Of a DNA stretch of 44,268 nucleotides, positions 6,826 through 14,771 are shown piece by piece (positions within the stretch are counted from its first letter, which is position 1; every line of letters starts with the position of its first letter). Made by a program: the position numbers and the translations under genes. Location: assembly GCA_947630855.1 (NCBI GenBank), contig CANRJF010000012.1:1-44268 (forward strand). The letters are read 5' to 3'. The notes beneath the pieces are model-generated. The model ran no database searches. It had not been told where the DNA came from and saw only the letters and a list, made by a program, of their open reading frames with translations. The DNA is from an uncultured Lachnospiraceae bacterium (GTDB lineage: Bacteria > Bacillota > Clostridia > Lachnospirales > Lachnospiraceae).

Positions 6826-7064
6826 CGCTGCAAGCAACGGGGTATCAAATTTGCAACGCTGCAGAGCGGCGGGGTATTTGGTCTACGCTCCGCTTCTCCG
6901 TTCCACTTCGGTCGGTTCAGAACCAACGTCCACTGGACGTTGTGAACCGGTCGGCGCTTAACGTGTGCCACCGGCACACAGCGCCCCTCGCGGCAGTCGC
7001 CAAATGTCTGCAAGCAGTCACTTGGCTCGTTGCTCGCGGGAATAAATTAAGAAGTACATTGGAA
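6826..7064. other. GC-rich hairpin island without genes
   Basis: About 240 bp stands out from AT-rich surroundings and is dense with inverted repeats: ATACCCCG...CGGGGTAT, GGTTCA...TGAACC enclosing CAACGTCCA-CTGGACGTTG, and GTGTGCC-ACC-GGCACAC inside GCGC arms. No convincing coding frame is present; the overlapping ORFs on both strands mirror the palindromes. The composition and nested palindromes suggest a REP-like or structured-RNA element. Confidence 0.6.
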
Positions 7065-7226
7065 TGGGGTGTACTTAATTATAATATCTTTGTTGTTCTA
7101 AATTCTTTCTTTTATTTGTTCTGGTGTTATAATTGAATTTAATGTGAACATAAATTCCCAAGTCTGCGCTGATAAACTATATTTTGTCTGAAAAGAAGAT
7201 TCCAGGCTGAGAATTTTTTATGCAGC

Positions 7227-7580
7227 AAAAAAGGTGTAAAATCCTGCCCCGGCAATGGGGGTATAGGGTTTACACCTATGTGTTTTTGTATTCTTTAATT
7301 GTTATTCTTTAATATAATCAATTTCAGTAAGATTAACACCTGAAGCGGTCAGTATTGCTTTTAATGATATATACCTTCTTTTCATCTTTCTGTATGTTTC
7401 TGAATCTTTTTCACAAGATATCATATAGTCTTGTATTCTATCAAACTCTTCAATTGATATTTTTATCATTTCTTTTTCTGTCATTTCTGCCACCTCCATA
7501 TAATCACCGCCTTTATATTGATATCTATATTATAAGCGGGTTTATACTGGGTGTAAAGCCTTTTATTCAATCATTAAGGA
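7227..7580. repeat. Direct repeat copy 2 (with 330-686)
   Basis: The gene, promoter and flanks are the same as at 330-686 and in the same orientation, ending at the same ATTCAATCATTAAGGA. The terminator arm differs: GGTGTAAA...TTTACACC encloses a GC-rich loop here. A third partial copy of that hairpin sequence (CTGCCCCAGCAATGAGG) lies at about 7754-7771. Confidence 0.8.
7302..7484 (-). CDS. Small helical protein, copy 2 (unknown)
   Basis: Paralogue of the 408-590 gene, ~60 aa: the start MTEKEMIKIS and the ends LTASGVNLTE and IKE are shared, and the middle is diverged. The GGAGGT site 7 nt before ATG at 7484 and the promoter TTTACA-17-TATAAT match copy 1. An alternative ATG at 7499 is in frame. 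Two divergent yet intact copies with intact signals suggest both are, or recently were, expressed. Confidence 0.7.
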   Translation of the reverse strand: MTEKEMIKISIEEFDRIQDYMISCEKDSETYRKMKRRYISLKAILTASGVNLTEIDYIKE

Positions 7581-7663
7581 TACACATTTGCCAAATGATT
7601 TGCTATTCTAATATAAATAGAGAATACCTGTTGGCAAATCATTTGGCTCACGGGTATAATTTT
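7580..7663 (+). repeat. 84-bp palindromic repeat, copy A
   Basis: It starts ATACACATTTGCCAAATG and ends GCTCACGGGTATAATTTT. Inside, GCCAAATGATTTGC and GCAAATCATTTGGC form a 14-bp perfect stem. An inverted copy lies at 30442-30520, more than 22 kb away. It begins exactly where direct repeat 2 ends. Confidence 0.75.
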
Positions 7664-7816
7664 CAAATATTCTTCAGTGAGATTTATTGAATCTGCATTT
7701 TCACATCATATATACCATTAATGGGATGACTAAGAAGAAATACTGCTGTAATTCTGCCCCAGCAATGAGGATAAGGATTTACACCATTTCTGTACCAATT
7801 AAGCATAAATGCAGAT

Positions 7817-8416
7817 TTACAAAAATGCCTCTGCTTCACTTTCGGACAATTTATATTCTTTAATAATTTCAGACTTTATCTTTGAATTTTCAAGGTTTAA
7901 ATTTTTGAGAATATTTATGGCTCCCTGTATATCTTCTTTTCGGATTTCTTTTCGGAGTTTATCCTCCCGTAATTTAATTTTAGGCTCCATAATCTCCATT
8001 AATGCATCATACATATTATCACCTTCCTTTAATTGTTCAATGATTTTCCGGTTAGCTCCGATGCAGACTTCCAGAATGGAATCCGCCAGTTCCAAGTCTG
8101 CTTTTTGGGTCATATGGCTTCTGCTGTCCAAAAGTTCCTGGATATTTTCTTTCTTTAAATGCCCCGACAGGGCTTTCAGCCATTTATGGTATTTTTCATT
8201 CAATTCTCTGGTGACAATTATCTGTGCCGGGAACATAATCGGGTCCTCTATATAGTAGATTCCCGGGTAAGGATTTGCCACCGGATATGTATGCTCTTCA
8301 AAATACCGGAATAAACCGTCTGGTTTTGCTTCGTGGATAATGGATACCGTAATATCATCTGCCTTTATGCCGCCCACTGTTTTCCCGTAGGATTTATAAA
8401 GACTTGCATATGCCAT
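7817..8416 (-). CDS. Conserved protein with disturbed 5' end
   Basis: The 199-aa frame has internal ADDITVSIIHEAKPDGLF, PYPGIYYIEDPIMFPAQ and VTRELNEKYHKWLKALSG and a helical C-terminus. I know similar sequences from Lachnospiraceae often found near Rpn-type nucleases, but I cannot assign a function. The ATG at 8416 has no ribosome site. The good site (AAAGGAG) serves an ATG at 8433 in another frame that stops after 22 codons. This points to a frameshift or small deletion near the start, so the gene may be inactive or begin differently. It is divergent from the Rpn gene at 8608. Confidence 0.55.
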   Translation of the reverse strand: MAYASLYKSYGKTVGGIKADDITVSIIHEAKPDGLFRYFEEHTYPVANPYPGIYYIEDPIMFPAQIIVTRELNEKYHKWLKALSGHLKKENIQELLDSRSHMTQKADLELADSILEVCIGANRKIIEQLKEGDNMYDALMEIMEPKIKLREDKLRKEIRKEDIQGAINILKNLNLENSKIKSEIIKEYKLSESEAEAFL

Positions 8417-8607
8417 TGTATTTTAGTTTTCATGGTAATGCTCCTTTGCTTAGTAAAATTATAGCACGTTTTTGAGATTTTACAACAGTGTAAAAGCACG
8501 CCCGTGTTCTGAAAAATGACCCTGAAAAATGACTGTTTGAATGTAGATATATCTACTTGCCAACTACATAGGCACATATTATAATAAAAACAAAAAGAGG
8601 AAATGCG

Positions 8608-9399
8608 ATGATAGAAAAAGCATTTGAGGAATTGCAAATAAAAGATGATTTCATGTTTAGCGTTATTATGAGAAATCCGAAGTTTTGTAAGCCTTTTTTA
8701 GAGAGGATACTTGGTATTAAAATATCCCACATTGAATATCCGAAGTCGCAAAAGACGATAGATGTTTCTGCGGATGCAAAAAGTGTACGTTTGGATATCT
8801 ATGTGGAAGAAGGAAAAGAAACGGTATACAATATCGAAATGCAGACAACGGAGAATAGAAACATTCCGAAAAGAACAAGATATTATCAAGGGATGATAGA
8901 CTTGAATATTTTGGAAAAAGGGGATAATTACAAAGATTTAAAACGAAGTTTTATTATTTTTATATGTACTTTTGATTTGTTTGGAGAAGGCCGACACATT
9001 TATACTTTTGAAAACCGTTGTATCCAAAATTCAAACTTGGGTCTTGGAGATGATACCACGAAGATTATTTTAAATACCAAAGGTACAATGGATGATGTTA
9101 CCCCGGAGATGAAACGGCTGCTTGATTTTATTGATGGTAAGGAGCCGAGGGATGATTTTACCAGAGAGTTAGATGAGGCAGTGCGGTCTGTTCGAGAGAA
9201 TGAGAAATGGAGGCTGGATTATATGACTTTGCAGATGAATTATCAGGAAAAATATGAGCAGGGTGTAGAGCAGGAGAAAAGACAATCTGCATTGAGGATG
9301 ATAGAAGTGGGGAAATTGTCTTTGGAAGAAATTGCATTGTATTCTGGGCTTGCCCTTGAACAAGTGATTGAATTAAAGAATAAGTTACAACCAGTATAG
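8608..9399 (+). CDS. Rpn/PD-(D/E)XK nuclease (transposase-like)
   Basis: This 263-aa protein matches the Rpn recombination-promoting nuclease/putative transposase family (PDDEXK_2): IKDDFMFSVIMRNPKFCKP, the core VRLDIYVEEGKETVYNIEMQ (Asp...ExQ of the nuclease fold), and RTRYYQGMID. The C-terminal tail is helical and charged (KYEQGVEQEKR...), ending in a small helical unit. Members cleave DNA and may raise recombination; many are degraded copies. This one is full length. AGAGGAA lies upstream of the ATG. Confidence 0.85.
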   Translation: MIEKAFEELQIKDDFMFSVIMRNPKFCKPFLERILGIKISHIEYPKSQKTIDVSADAKSVRLDIYVEEGKETVYNIEMQTTENRNIPKRTRYYQGMIDLNILEKGDNYKDLKRSFIIFICTFDLFGEGRHIYTFENRCIQNSNLGLGDDTTKIILNTKGTMDDVTPEMKRLLDFIDGKEPRDDFTRELDEAVRSVRENEKWRLDYMTLQMNYQEKYEQGVEQEKRQSALRMIEVGKLSLEEIALYSGLALEQVIELKNKLQPV

Positions 9400-9433
9400 T
9401 AATTCCCCGCGAGTTGTGAGGTGATTCATTTAT

Positions 9434-9562
9434 TATTATAACTTTTTTATGACTGATTCGAGCAGTCTCACACACTTGCTGTTTGAGATATAGAACATGA
9501 TTTACGTGTGTAAAAATGCCATTTTCATGCATATTTGCATTATATCTGTGAAGATACAGAAA
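9434..9562 (+). repeat. Structured repeat, degenerate copy
   Basis: It contains CACTTGCTGTTTGAGA, then AGAACATGATT, then AAAAATGCC...CATGCATATTTGCA and AACAGATAG, in the order seen in the copies at 22144 and 31483. The first hairpin keeps loop ACTTGCT with one mismatch in the stem. The inner GCGAAGC hairpin is lost and the outer closing stem is decayed. It lies just past the Rpn gene. Confidence 0.65.
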
Positions 9563-9660
9563 CAGATAGTTTATTTAAAATGCCGGCAGTGTAAAAGCAC
9601 GCCCATATTCTACAAAATAATTATTTGAATCTTATTGTCTGAAACGCAATATTATAGTCA

Positions 9661-9756
9661 GAAAAGGAGCAACCGCCCACAAAGTGGTTTTCCTCTCAAA
9701 ATGGCTAAAGCCTACCTGTCTCGGCAAAGTACAAGGTAGGCTTATTTATTTTTGCA
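9661..9756 (+). ncRNA. Orphan type I antitoxin-like RNA
   Basis: From GGAGCAACCGCCCACAAAGTGG to the terminator CCTACC...GGTAGG-CTTATTTATTTTT, this matches in order the antitoxin RNA at 27691-27781 (minus). The promoter is also related, but its spacer is 19 instead of 17 (TTGAAT 9625, TATTAT 9650). No toxin-like reading frame is found on the opposite strand, so the locus has lost its toxin or the RNA acts in trans. Confidence 0.55.
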
Positions 9757-9884
9757 TTGTATCCTTGGGAAAAAAGATTGTCCCGTTTGTCACATGATTG
9801 TAACATGGAAATTAAACGGGTCATTTTCAAAAACACGGAAAAATGCTATTATGTGTATTGTAAGTTAAAGAACGATTACAGGAG

Positions 9885-10190
9885 TTAGTATTCTTCCGCC
9901 TGGTTGCGGAAACACTTGGCTGTCAGCGTCAGAGCCTTTATCTGGTTTTCATTCAGGCCGTCCAGGGATATGGAGCGTTTATCCGCTGCCTCGCAGCCCA
10001 GCAGGTAATCCGTTGTCACATGGAATAAAGCAGCCAGCTTGATTAGTACGGACAGGGATGGCTGTCTTGCGGCCGTTTCGTATAGGCCAATCAGGCTTTC
10101 CGATACGCCCACCTGTGCGGCAACCTGTTTCCTTGAAAGGCCGCAGTTTTTGCGTGAAGCCTGAAGTCGTTTATTTAAACCGTTAATCAT
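9885..10190 (-). CDS. XRE-family transcriptional regulator
   Basis: This 101-aa protein has an N-terminal Cro/CI HTH (about residues 6-62: LQASRKNCGLSRKQVAAQVG, VSESLIGLYETAARQPS, LIKLAALFHVTTDYLLG) and a short helical tail (LNENQIKALTLTAKCF). AGGAGGT lies 6 nt before the ATG. It is divergent from the sigma-factor gene at 10347 with a 156-bp shared region, and could regulate it. The family is soluble and usually represses its own promoter. Confidence 0.85.
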   Translation of the reverse strand: MINGLNKRLQASRKNCGLSRKQVAAQVGVSESLIGLYETAARQPSLSVLIKLAALFHVTTDYLLGCEAADKRSISLDGLNENQIKALTLTAKCFRNQAEEY

Positions 10191-10346
10191 GAAATTACCT
10201 CCTTGTGCCAGTTAAGCGTTTTCGGAACCTTTTGGCACAGTATATTAAAAATAAAAATACAATAGGTTGCAAATAGATTCTGTATGTATCAATATTTAGT
10301 ATTACAACTATTATTTGCATTTAAACAAAAGAGGAGAAAAATTATA

Positions 10347-12017
10347 ATGAAAACTTCAGAAGATTTAGCAAAAGCCGTGCAGGCTTACAAAGACGGAAAC
10401 CAGGAGGCGTTTGCCAGGGTGTACGAGCAGTCCTACCGTTACCTTTATGTCTGCGTCATGCATGTAGTGAAGGACGAAGAAACGGTTCGGGACATGATTC
10501 AGGAAACATATCTGGAAATTGTAAAAAACATCGGGAGCTTAAATGATGTGCAGAATTTTTTAAACTGGGCGGCAGTTATCGCGAATCGGAAATGCTTTGC
10601 CTATTTAAAGAAAAACCAGAGTTTTCCAGCGGAGAATACGGACGGGAAGGTTGAGGAAATCCCGGATGATATGGCGCTGATACCTGAAGAGATGATGCAG
10701 GACAGGGAAAAACAGCGGCTTATACAGGAGATTATTGACAATTTAAGCGACATGCAGCGGTTGTGCGTAATCGGGTACTATTACAATGAGCAGAGCCAGG
10801 AGAGCCTTGCGGAGGAGTTTGGCGTACCGGTGGGCACGGTGAAATCCCATCTGAACAGGGCAAGGGCGAAAATCAAGCTGGCTGTGGAGGAACTGGATAT
10901 CAAGAAGGATACCAGGCTTTACAATGTTGCGCCGTTTATGTTTGCACTGCTGGAGGAAGAAGCAAGAAACAGCGTTTTAGAGCCCATGTCCGCCGCGCTG
11001 GTGGCATGTGCCGGAGCAGGAGCTGCAGGGAAGGCTTCGCTTATTGGAAAATTAAAAGCCCTGTGGGCAAAAATGTCCTCTGCGGCAAAGGTAAAGGCGG
11101 CAGCGGGAGCGGCGGCAGTCTGTGTTGCGGGTACCGCAGCAGCCATTGCCCTTTCAGTGCCCGAAGCTCCCGTCATATCCCAGGAAACCCAGAATCTGTT
11201 TGACCAGGTCATGCAGCTTTGCGAAGAGGGAAACCTGGAAGATTTGTGTATGCTGGATTATTCCGTGGCTGATGATGAAGAGGATTATACGGGTTCCAAT
11301 GTTATTTATTATCAGGATGAAAACGGAGAGCAGATTTCAAATAAATTTTCCCATAGGGGAAGCAAAGAAAAATCCCATGCATGGTATTATGACGGGGAGA
11401 GCCGGGAACTAAAGCCCACCCTTACGGGAAAGGGAATCCTTGTAGACGGAGATTACCTTGCAGTGGGAAATTTTGAAGACGGGCAGGCGGAAGGCAGATG
11501 TGTTTCCATTAGCACAAGGCTTATAAATGATGAAACGCCGGAATGGAAGCGGGCTCCCACAGGTATAGAAGACATCCGTGTTTCTGTGGATGAGCTGACT
11601 GTGAAAAACAGTGTGATTGCAGGTAAAGCCAGTAGAAAAGATTATACCGGGGGCAAGTCGCTTCAGCCACAGCTTATGAATACAATGACCGGAAACGTCA
11701 CTTTATATTATAAGCAGAGAAAAGAAGGCGGAAATTTTGCATGTTTCGGTTTTAACGGAAAAGTGGAATATACCAAATTCCTTAGTAGAGAAAATCCCAT
11801 AACGCAGCTTATTTATCTGAAACATGGTCATATTGACCCGGAACACTATAAAACCGTGAACGGAAAATGGGTGGATGAAAACGGGGTGCCAGTGGAAGGC
11901 ATGTCTGAAATAACACCGGAAACTGAATATGGAGTTTTTAAACTGGGTGTAAGCCCGGCCTTGTTTGACCTGGAAGCCATGGAGAAAGCCGCGGAGGAAC
12001 TGGAAAATAAATACTAA
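10347..12017 (+). CDS. ECF-type sigma factor fused to membrane domain
   Basis: This 556-aa protein has a sigma-70 region 2 at about 15-90 (EAFARVYEQSYRYLYVCV, RDMIQETYLEIVKNI) and a region 4 HTH at about 130-185 (MQRLCVIGYYYNEQSQESLA, GVPVGTVKSHLNRARAKIK). A ~60-residue linker, one hydrophobic helix at about 248-271 (AAAVCVAGTAAAIALSV) and ~285 residues of mainly beta-type extracytoplasmic sequence follow. Fusion of a sigma factor with a membrane and outer domain places sensor and effector in one chain; release by proteolysis would be needed to reach DNA. GAGGAG lies before the ATG at 10347; the upstream extension to 10284 lacks a ribosome site. It is divergent from an XRE regulator and followed by a terminator. 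Confidence 0.8.
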   Translation: MKTSEDLAKAVQAYKDGNQEAFARVYEQSYRYLYVCVMHVVKDEETVRDMIQETYLEIVKNIGSLNDVQNFLNWAAVIANRKCFAYLKKNQSFPAENTDGKVEEIPDDMALIPEEMMQDREKQRLIQEIIDNLSDMQRLCVIGYYYNEQSQESLAEEFGVPVGTVKSHLNRARAKIKLAVEELDIKKDTRLYNVAPFMFALLEEEARNSVLEPMSAALVACAGAGAAGKASLIGKLKALWAKMSSAAKVKAAAGAAAVCVAGTAAAIALSVPEAPVISQETQNLFDQVMQLCEEGNLEDLCMLDYSVADDEEDYTGSNVIYYQDENGEQISNKFSHRGSKEKSHAWYYDGESRELKPTLTGKGILVDGDYLAVGNFEDGQAEGRCVSISTRLINDETPEWKRAPTGIEDIRVSVDELTVKNSVIAGKASRKDYTGGKSLQPQLMNTMTGNVTLYYKQRKEGGNFACFGFNGKVEYTKFLSRENPITQLIYLKHGHIDPEHYKTVNGKWVDENGVPVEGMSEITPETEYGVFKLGVSPALFDLEAMEKAAEELENKY

Positions 12018-12028
12018 AAAGAGTAAAA

Positions 12029-12054
12029 AGCAGGGGCTTGTACCCTGTTTTTTT
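12029..12054 (+). terminator. Terminator of the sigma-fusion gene
   Basis: CAGGG - GCTTGTA - CCCTG followed by TTTTTTT, 12 nt after the stop. Confidence 0.8.
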
Positions 12055-12206
12055 AATGCACACGAGCGCGTAAGGAAAAATCTTCTCTGCTCGATTGGAA
12101 AAAAATAAAAAAATTTTCCATTTACTGCAACCTTTTTGCAAAAACCGCACTCTATATAGACAGAACCCTAAATATAAAGGACACGGGGGAAGGGAGGCGA
12201 TATGAA

Positions 12207-12410
12207 ATGGAGCAGATGGAAAATTTAGACGCAGAGATAAAGGAGGAATTAGAAGATATCGAAAATGTGCTGCAAATGCTGGAATTATCCCTGGAAATGA
12301 ATGAGGAGGAAGAGTCAGTAAGAAGAAGCATAAAGATTGTCCACAAAATGATACATAAATTATTAGTATATGCATTTGGCAGCCAGAAACAACTAATTGT
12401 TGAAAAATAG
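12207..12410 (+). CDS. Small acidic helical protein, unknown
   Basis: This 67-aa protein is highly acidic in its first 45 residues (MEQMENLDAEIKEELEDIE, then LEMNEEEESVRR) and ends in a more hydrophobic helix (IHKLLVYAFGSQKQLIVEK). It probably forms a helical hairpin or coiled coil. GGGAGG lies ~9 nt before the chosen ATG; an ATG at 12202 is in a frame that stops after eight codons. No family is recognised. It lies between the sigma-fusion gene and two tiny ORFs. Confidence 0.55.
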   Translation: MEQMENLDAEIKEELEDIENVLQMLELSLEMNEEEESVRRSIKIVHKMIHKLLVYAFGSQKQLIVEK

Positions 12411-12474
12411 TTCTTTCGGATGTATAATGGCTATACTGCTAACAGTAGCGAGAGGATACGAGGAGGTGATGATT

Positions 12475-12522
12475 ATGAAAACGATTAAACAGAATCCGGC
12501 AGTAAATTATGGCAGTACATAG
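12475..12522 (+). CDS. 15-residue peptide ORF with very strong SD
   Basis: AGGAGGTGAT, the full anti-SD complement, lies 4 nt before an ATG that opens MKTIKQNPAVNYGST and a stop. An SD this strong before so short a frame is unusual. It could be a signalling or leader peptide or the start of a decayed gene. A second ORF follows after 11 nt. Confidence 0.4.
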   Translation: MKTIKQNPAVNYGST

Positions 12523-12533
12523 AGTAGTAAAAT

Positions 12534-12602
12534 ATGGCTGTTTATAACAAACGGCATCCAAAAGCAATTAATAATATTTTAGAGGATATTAAGAAAATTT
12601 AA
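12534..12602 (+). CDS. 22-residue basic peptide ORF
   Basis: It encodes MAVYNKRHPKAINNILEDIK and two more residues. It has no own SD but lies 11 nt after the previous stop, so translation could be coupled. The peptide is basic and probably helical. The function is unknown, and chance is possible. Confidence 0.3.
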   Translation: MAVYNKRHPKAINNILEDIKKI

Positions 12603-12709
12603 GACATATTACAGTGTTATAAAGCCGCTTCTCCGCTTACATGCATATATGGGGTGGAGAAGAGCTTTTAACGATGTAATTAAAATTACAAAAGGAAAGG
12701 TAAAAACTT

Positions 12710-14673
12710 ATGAAGAAAAAATTATTATCAATTCTGCTTGCCATAAGTGTATGTGCAAGCACAGTTCTCTGTCCGATAGCGGGGGGGGTAATGTATATGC
12801 AGTAGATAATGCTCCGAAAACAGAAGGTGGTTTTCAATATGTAGTGTCGGAGGATGGTAAATCAGCAAGGATAACAAAATATATAGGAGGAGGAGCAGAA
12901 TCTGTAACAATTCCCAGTACTTTGGAAAGCGGAAATATAAAAGTAACCGGTATAACCGCTAATGCATTTAACAATTGCAGTGTAAATAGTATAGTAATTT
13001 CAAAAGGCATAACCAGTATAGAAGATTTTGCATTTAGCTACTGTCAGCAAGTCACGAGTATAGCGATTCCAGAAAGTGTAACAAGCATAGGGGAAAGTGC
13101 ATTTGATACTTGCAGAGGATTAACAAGCATAACGATTCCAAAAAATGTAGCAAGTATAAGAGACACTACATTTAGTGATTGCAGTAATTTAAAGGAAGTA
13201 AAATTTTCAGGAAATATTACCAGCATAGAACGCTGTGCATTTGCAGGTTGCAGGAGTTTAACGAGCATAACACTTCCTGAGAGCGTCACCAGCATAGAGG
13301 GGGGAGCATTTATGGAATGCAGCAGCTTAACCAGCATCAATATTCCAAAAGGTGTCACCTGCATAGAAGGCAGTACATTTGAAGGATGCAGCAGCTTAGC
13401 GAGCATCAATATTCCAAAAGGTGTCACTTGCATAAAAGACAGTGCATTTGCAGACTGTTGGAGTTTAACAAACATAACACTTCCTGAAGGCGTCATCAGC
13501 ATAGAAAAGTGGGCATTTGATGAATGTTACAAATTAGCGAACATAACAATACCGCCTAGTGTCACAAGTATAGGATTGAAGGCCTTTGATAATACAGCCT
13601 GGTTGGATAATGAACTTGAAAAAAATGCTTTATTGATTATAAATAATATTCTTGTTGCTGTTAATGAAAAGACAACAGGTTCAATTATCATACCAAGTGG
13701 TGTAACAAGTATCATAGGATGGGCGTTTGAAGATTGCAGCAGCATAACCGGCATAACGATACCATCAAGTGTAACCAGCATAGAAGTAGGAACCTTTGGT
13801 GGTTGCAGCAGTTTAGCCAGCATAACGATACCATCAAGTGTAATAAGCATAGGAGGTCAGGCGTTTTATGAGTGCAGCGGTTTGACGAGCATAACGATAC
13901 CATCAAGTGTAACCAGCATAGAAGGGAATGCATTTCAGGGTTGTGAATCTTTAAAAGATATCTATTATTCAGGCAGTGAAGAGCAGTGGGCAGCAGTTTT
14001 TGATGATGAAGAAGAGGAAGGCTTGAGTGACAATGTAACAATCCATTATAACAGTACTGGAAACAGTTCTCAAAATAGTAATGCTGGAAATACGGACAAA
14101 ACTGATACGTCAACATCCACGGGTAATAACCAGAACAACAATAAGGCTGTAACCGCAGTGAATGTAACCTACAAGGGAAACAGCGTAAACAATAAGACAC
14201 TGGCTATTAAAACAAAATCCAAATACACTTTTAAGGCAGAAGTTTCCCCAAGCGATGCAGTGGATAAAACAGTGACCTGGGAATCTTCCAATGGGAAGAT
14301 AGCCACGGTCAGCCCCACAGGAGTGGTGAAGGGCATTAAGAAGGGAACTGCCACCATCACGGCGAAATCTTCCAATGGAAAACAGGCTGTATTTAAAGTG
14401 AAGGTACAATCTAAGGATGTGAAAGTCTCCAAGATTTCCATTCAGGCAGAAAAAAAGGCAGTGAAGAAAGGAAAGAAGCTGAAATTAAAAGCTGTGGTAT
14501 CTCCGGCAACAGCGAAAAATACTAAGGTAAGCTGGGAATCCTCCAACAAAAATGTAGCCACCGTAAATTCCAAAGGCGTGGTAAAAGGAAAGAAGAAAGG
14601 CAAAGTTACAATTACTGCCACGGCAAAAGACGGAAGCAAAAAGAAAGCAAAAGTAAAAATCAAAGTGAAATAA
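12710..14673 (+). CDS. BspA-like LRR surface protein, frameshifted at G8
   Basis: The ATG at 12710 (AAAGGAAAGG 9 nt upstream) opens a classic signal peptide, MKKKLLSILLAISVCASTVL, but that frame stops at 12827-12829. The mature protein is in the next frame from the G tract at 12781-12788; nine or six Gs would join them and give a VYA-V cleavage site. The mature part (~625 aa) has about 15 BspA/LRR_5 repeats of the type ITIPSSVTSIEGNAFQGC, a Ser/Thr/Asn linker and two Big2-like domains (TWESSNGKIATVSPTGVVKG and VSWESSNKNVATVNSKG). The Lys-rich end may bind the anionic wall. Such proteins mediate adhesion. No LPXTG or membrane anchor is seen. A frame start at 12649 avoids the shift but lacks SD and signal peptide. 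Confidence 0.8.
12781..12788 (+). other. G8 homopolymer tract at signal-peptide junction
   Basis: Eight Gs lie within the signal peptide codons, in an otherwise AT-leaning gene. G8 puts the signal peptide and mature domain out of frame; G9 or G6 restores one frame and G7 gives an immediate TAA. This is the layout of a slipped-strand phase-variable switch, or a sequencing error in a homopolymer. Confidence 0.65.
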
Positions 14674-14679
14674 TAAGAG

Positions 14680-14712
14680 TATCCCAGGAGCTTCATAAGT
14701 TCTTGGGATATA
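14680..14712 (+). terminator. Terminator of the surface-protein gene
   Basis: TATCCCA...TGGGATA with inner GA/TC pairs, followed by TATTT, 6 nt after the stop. Confidence 0.65.
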
Positions 14713-14771
14713 TTTACGCGTGCATCCAGGCATAAGTTTGTGTTACTTACACTGCTTTTTACAATCACAAG

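Noticed and set aside
6804-7136. ORFs of 110 and 65 codons on both strands in the GC-rich island
   Set aside because: Both read through perfect palindromes and mirror each other; no SD and no domain.
9434-9562. Possible CRISPR-like array from recurring palindromes
   Set aside because: The palindromic copies are tens of kilobases apart and contain no regular spacers; they form a dispersed repeat family.
13044-14200. Several long minus-strand ORFs
   Set aside because: They are shadows of the LRR repeats; all mirror the periodic plus-strand codons and have no starts with SD.
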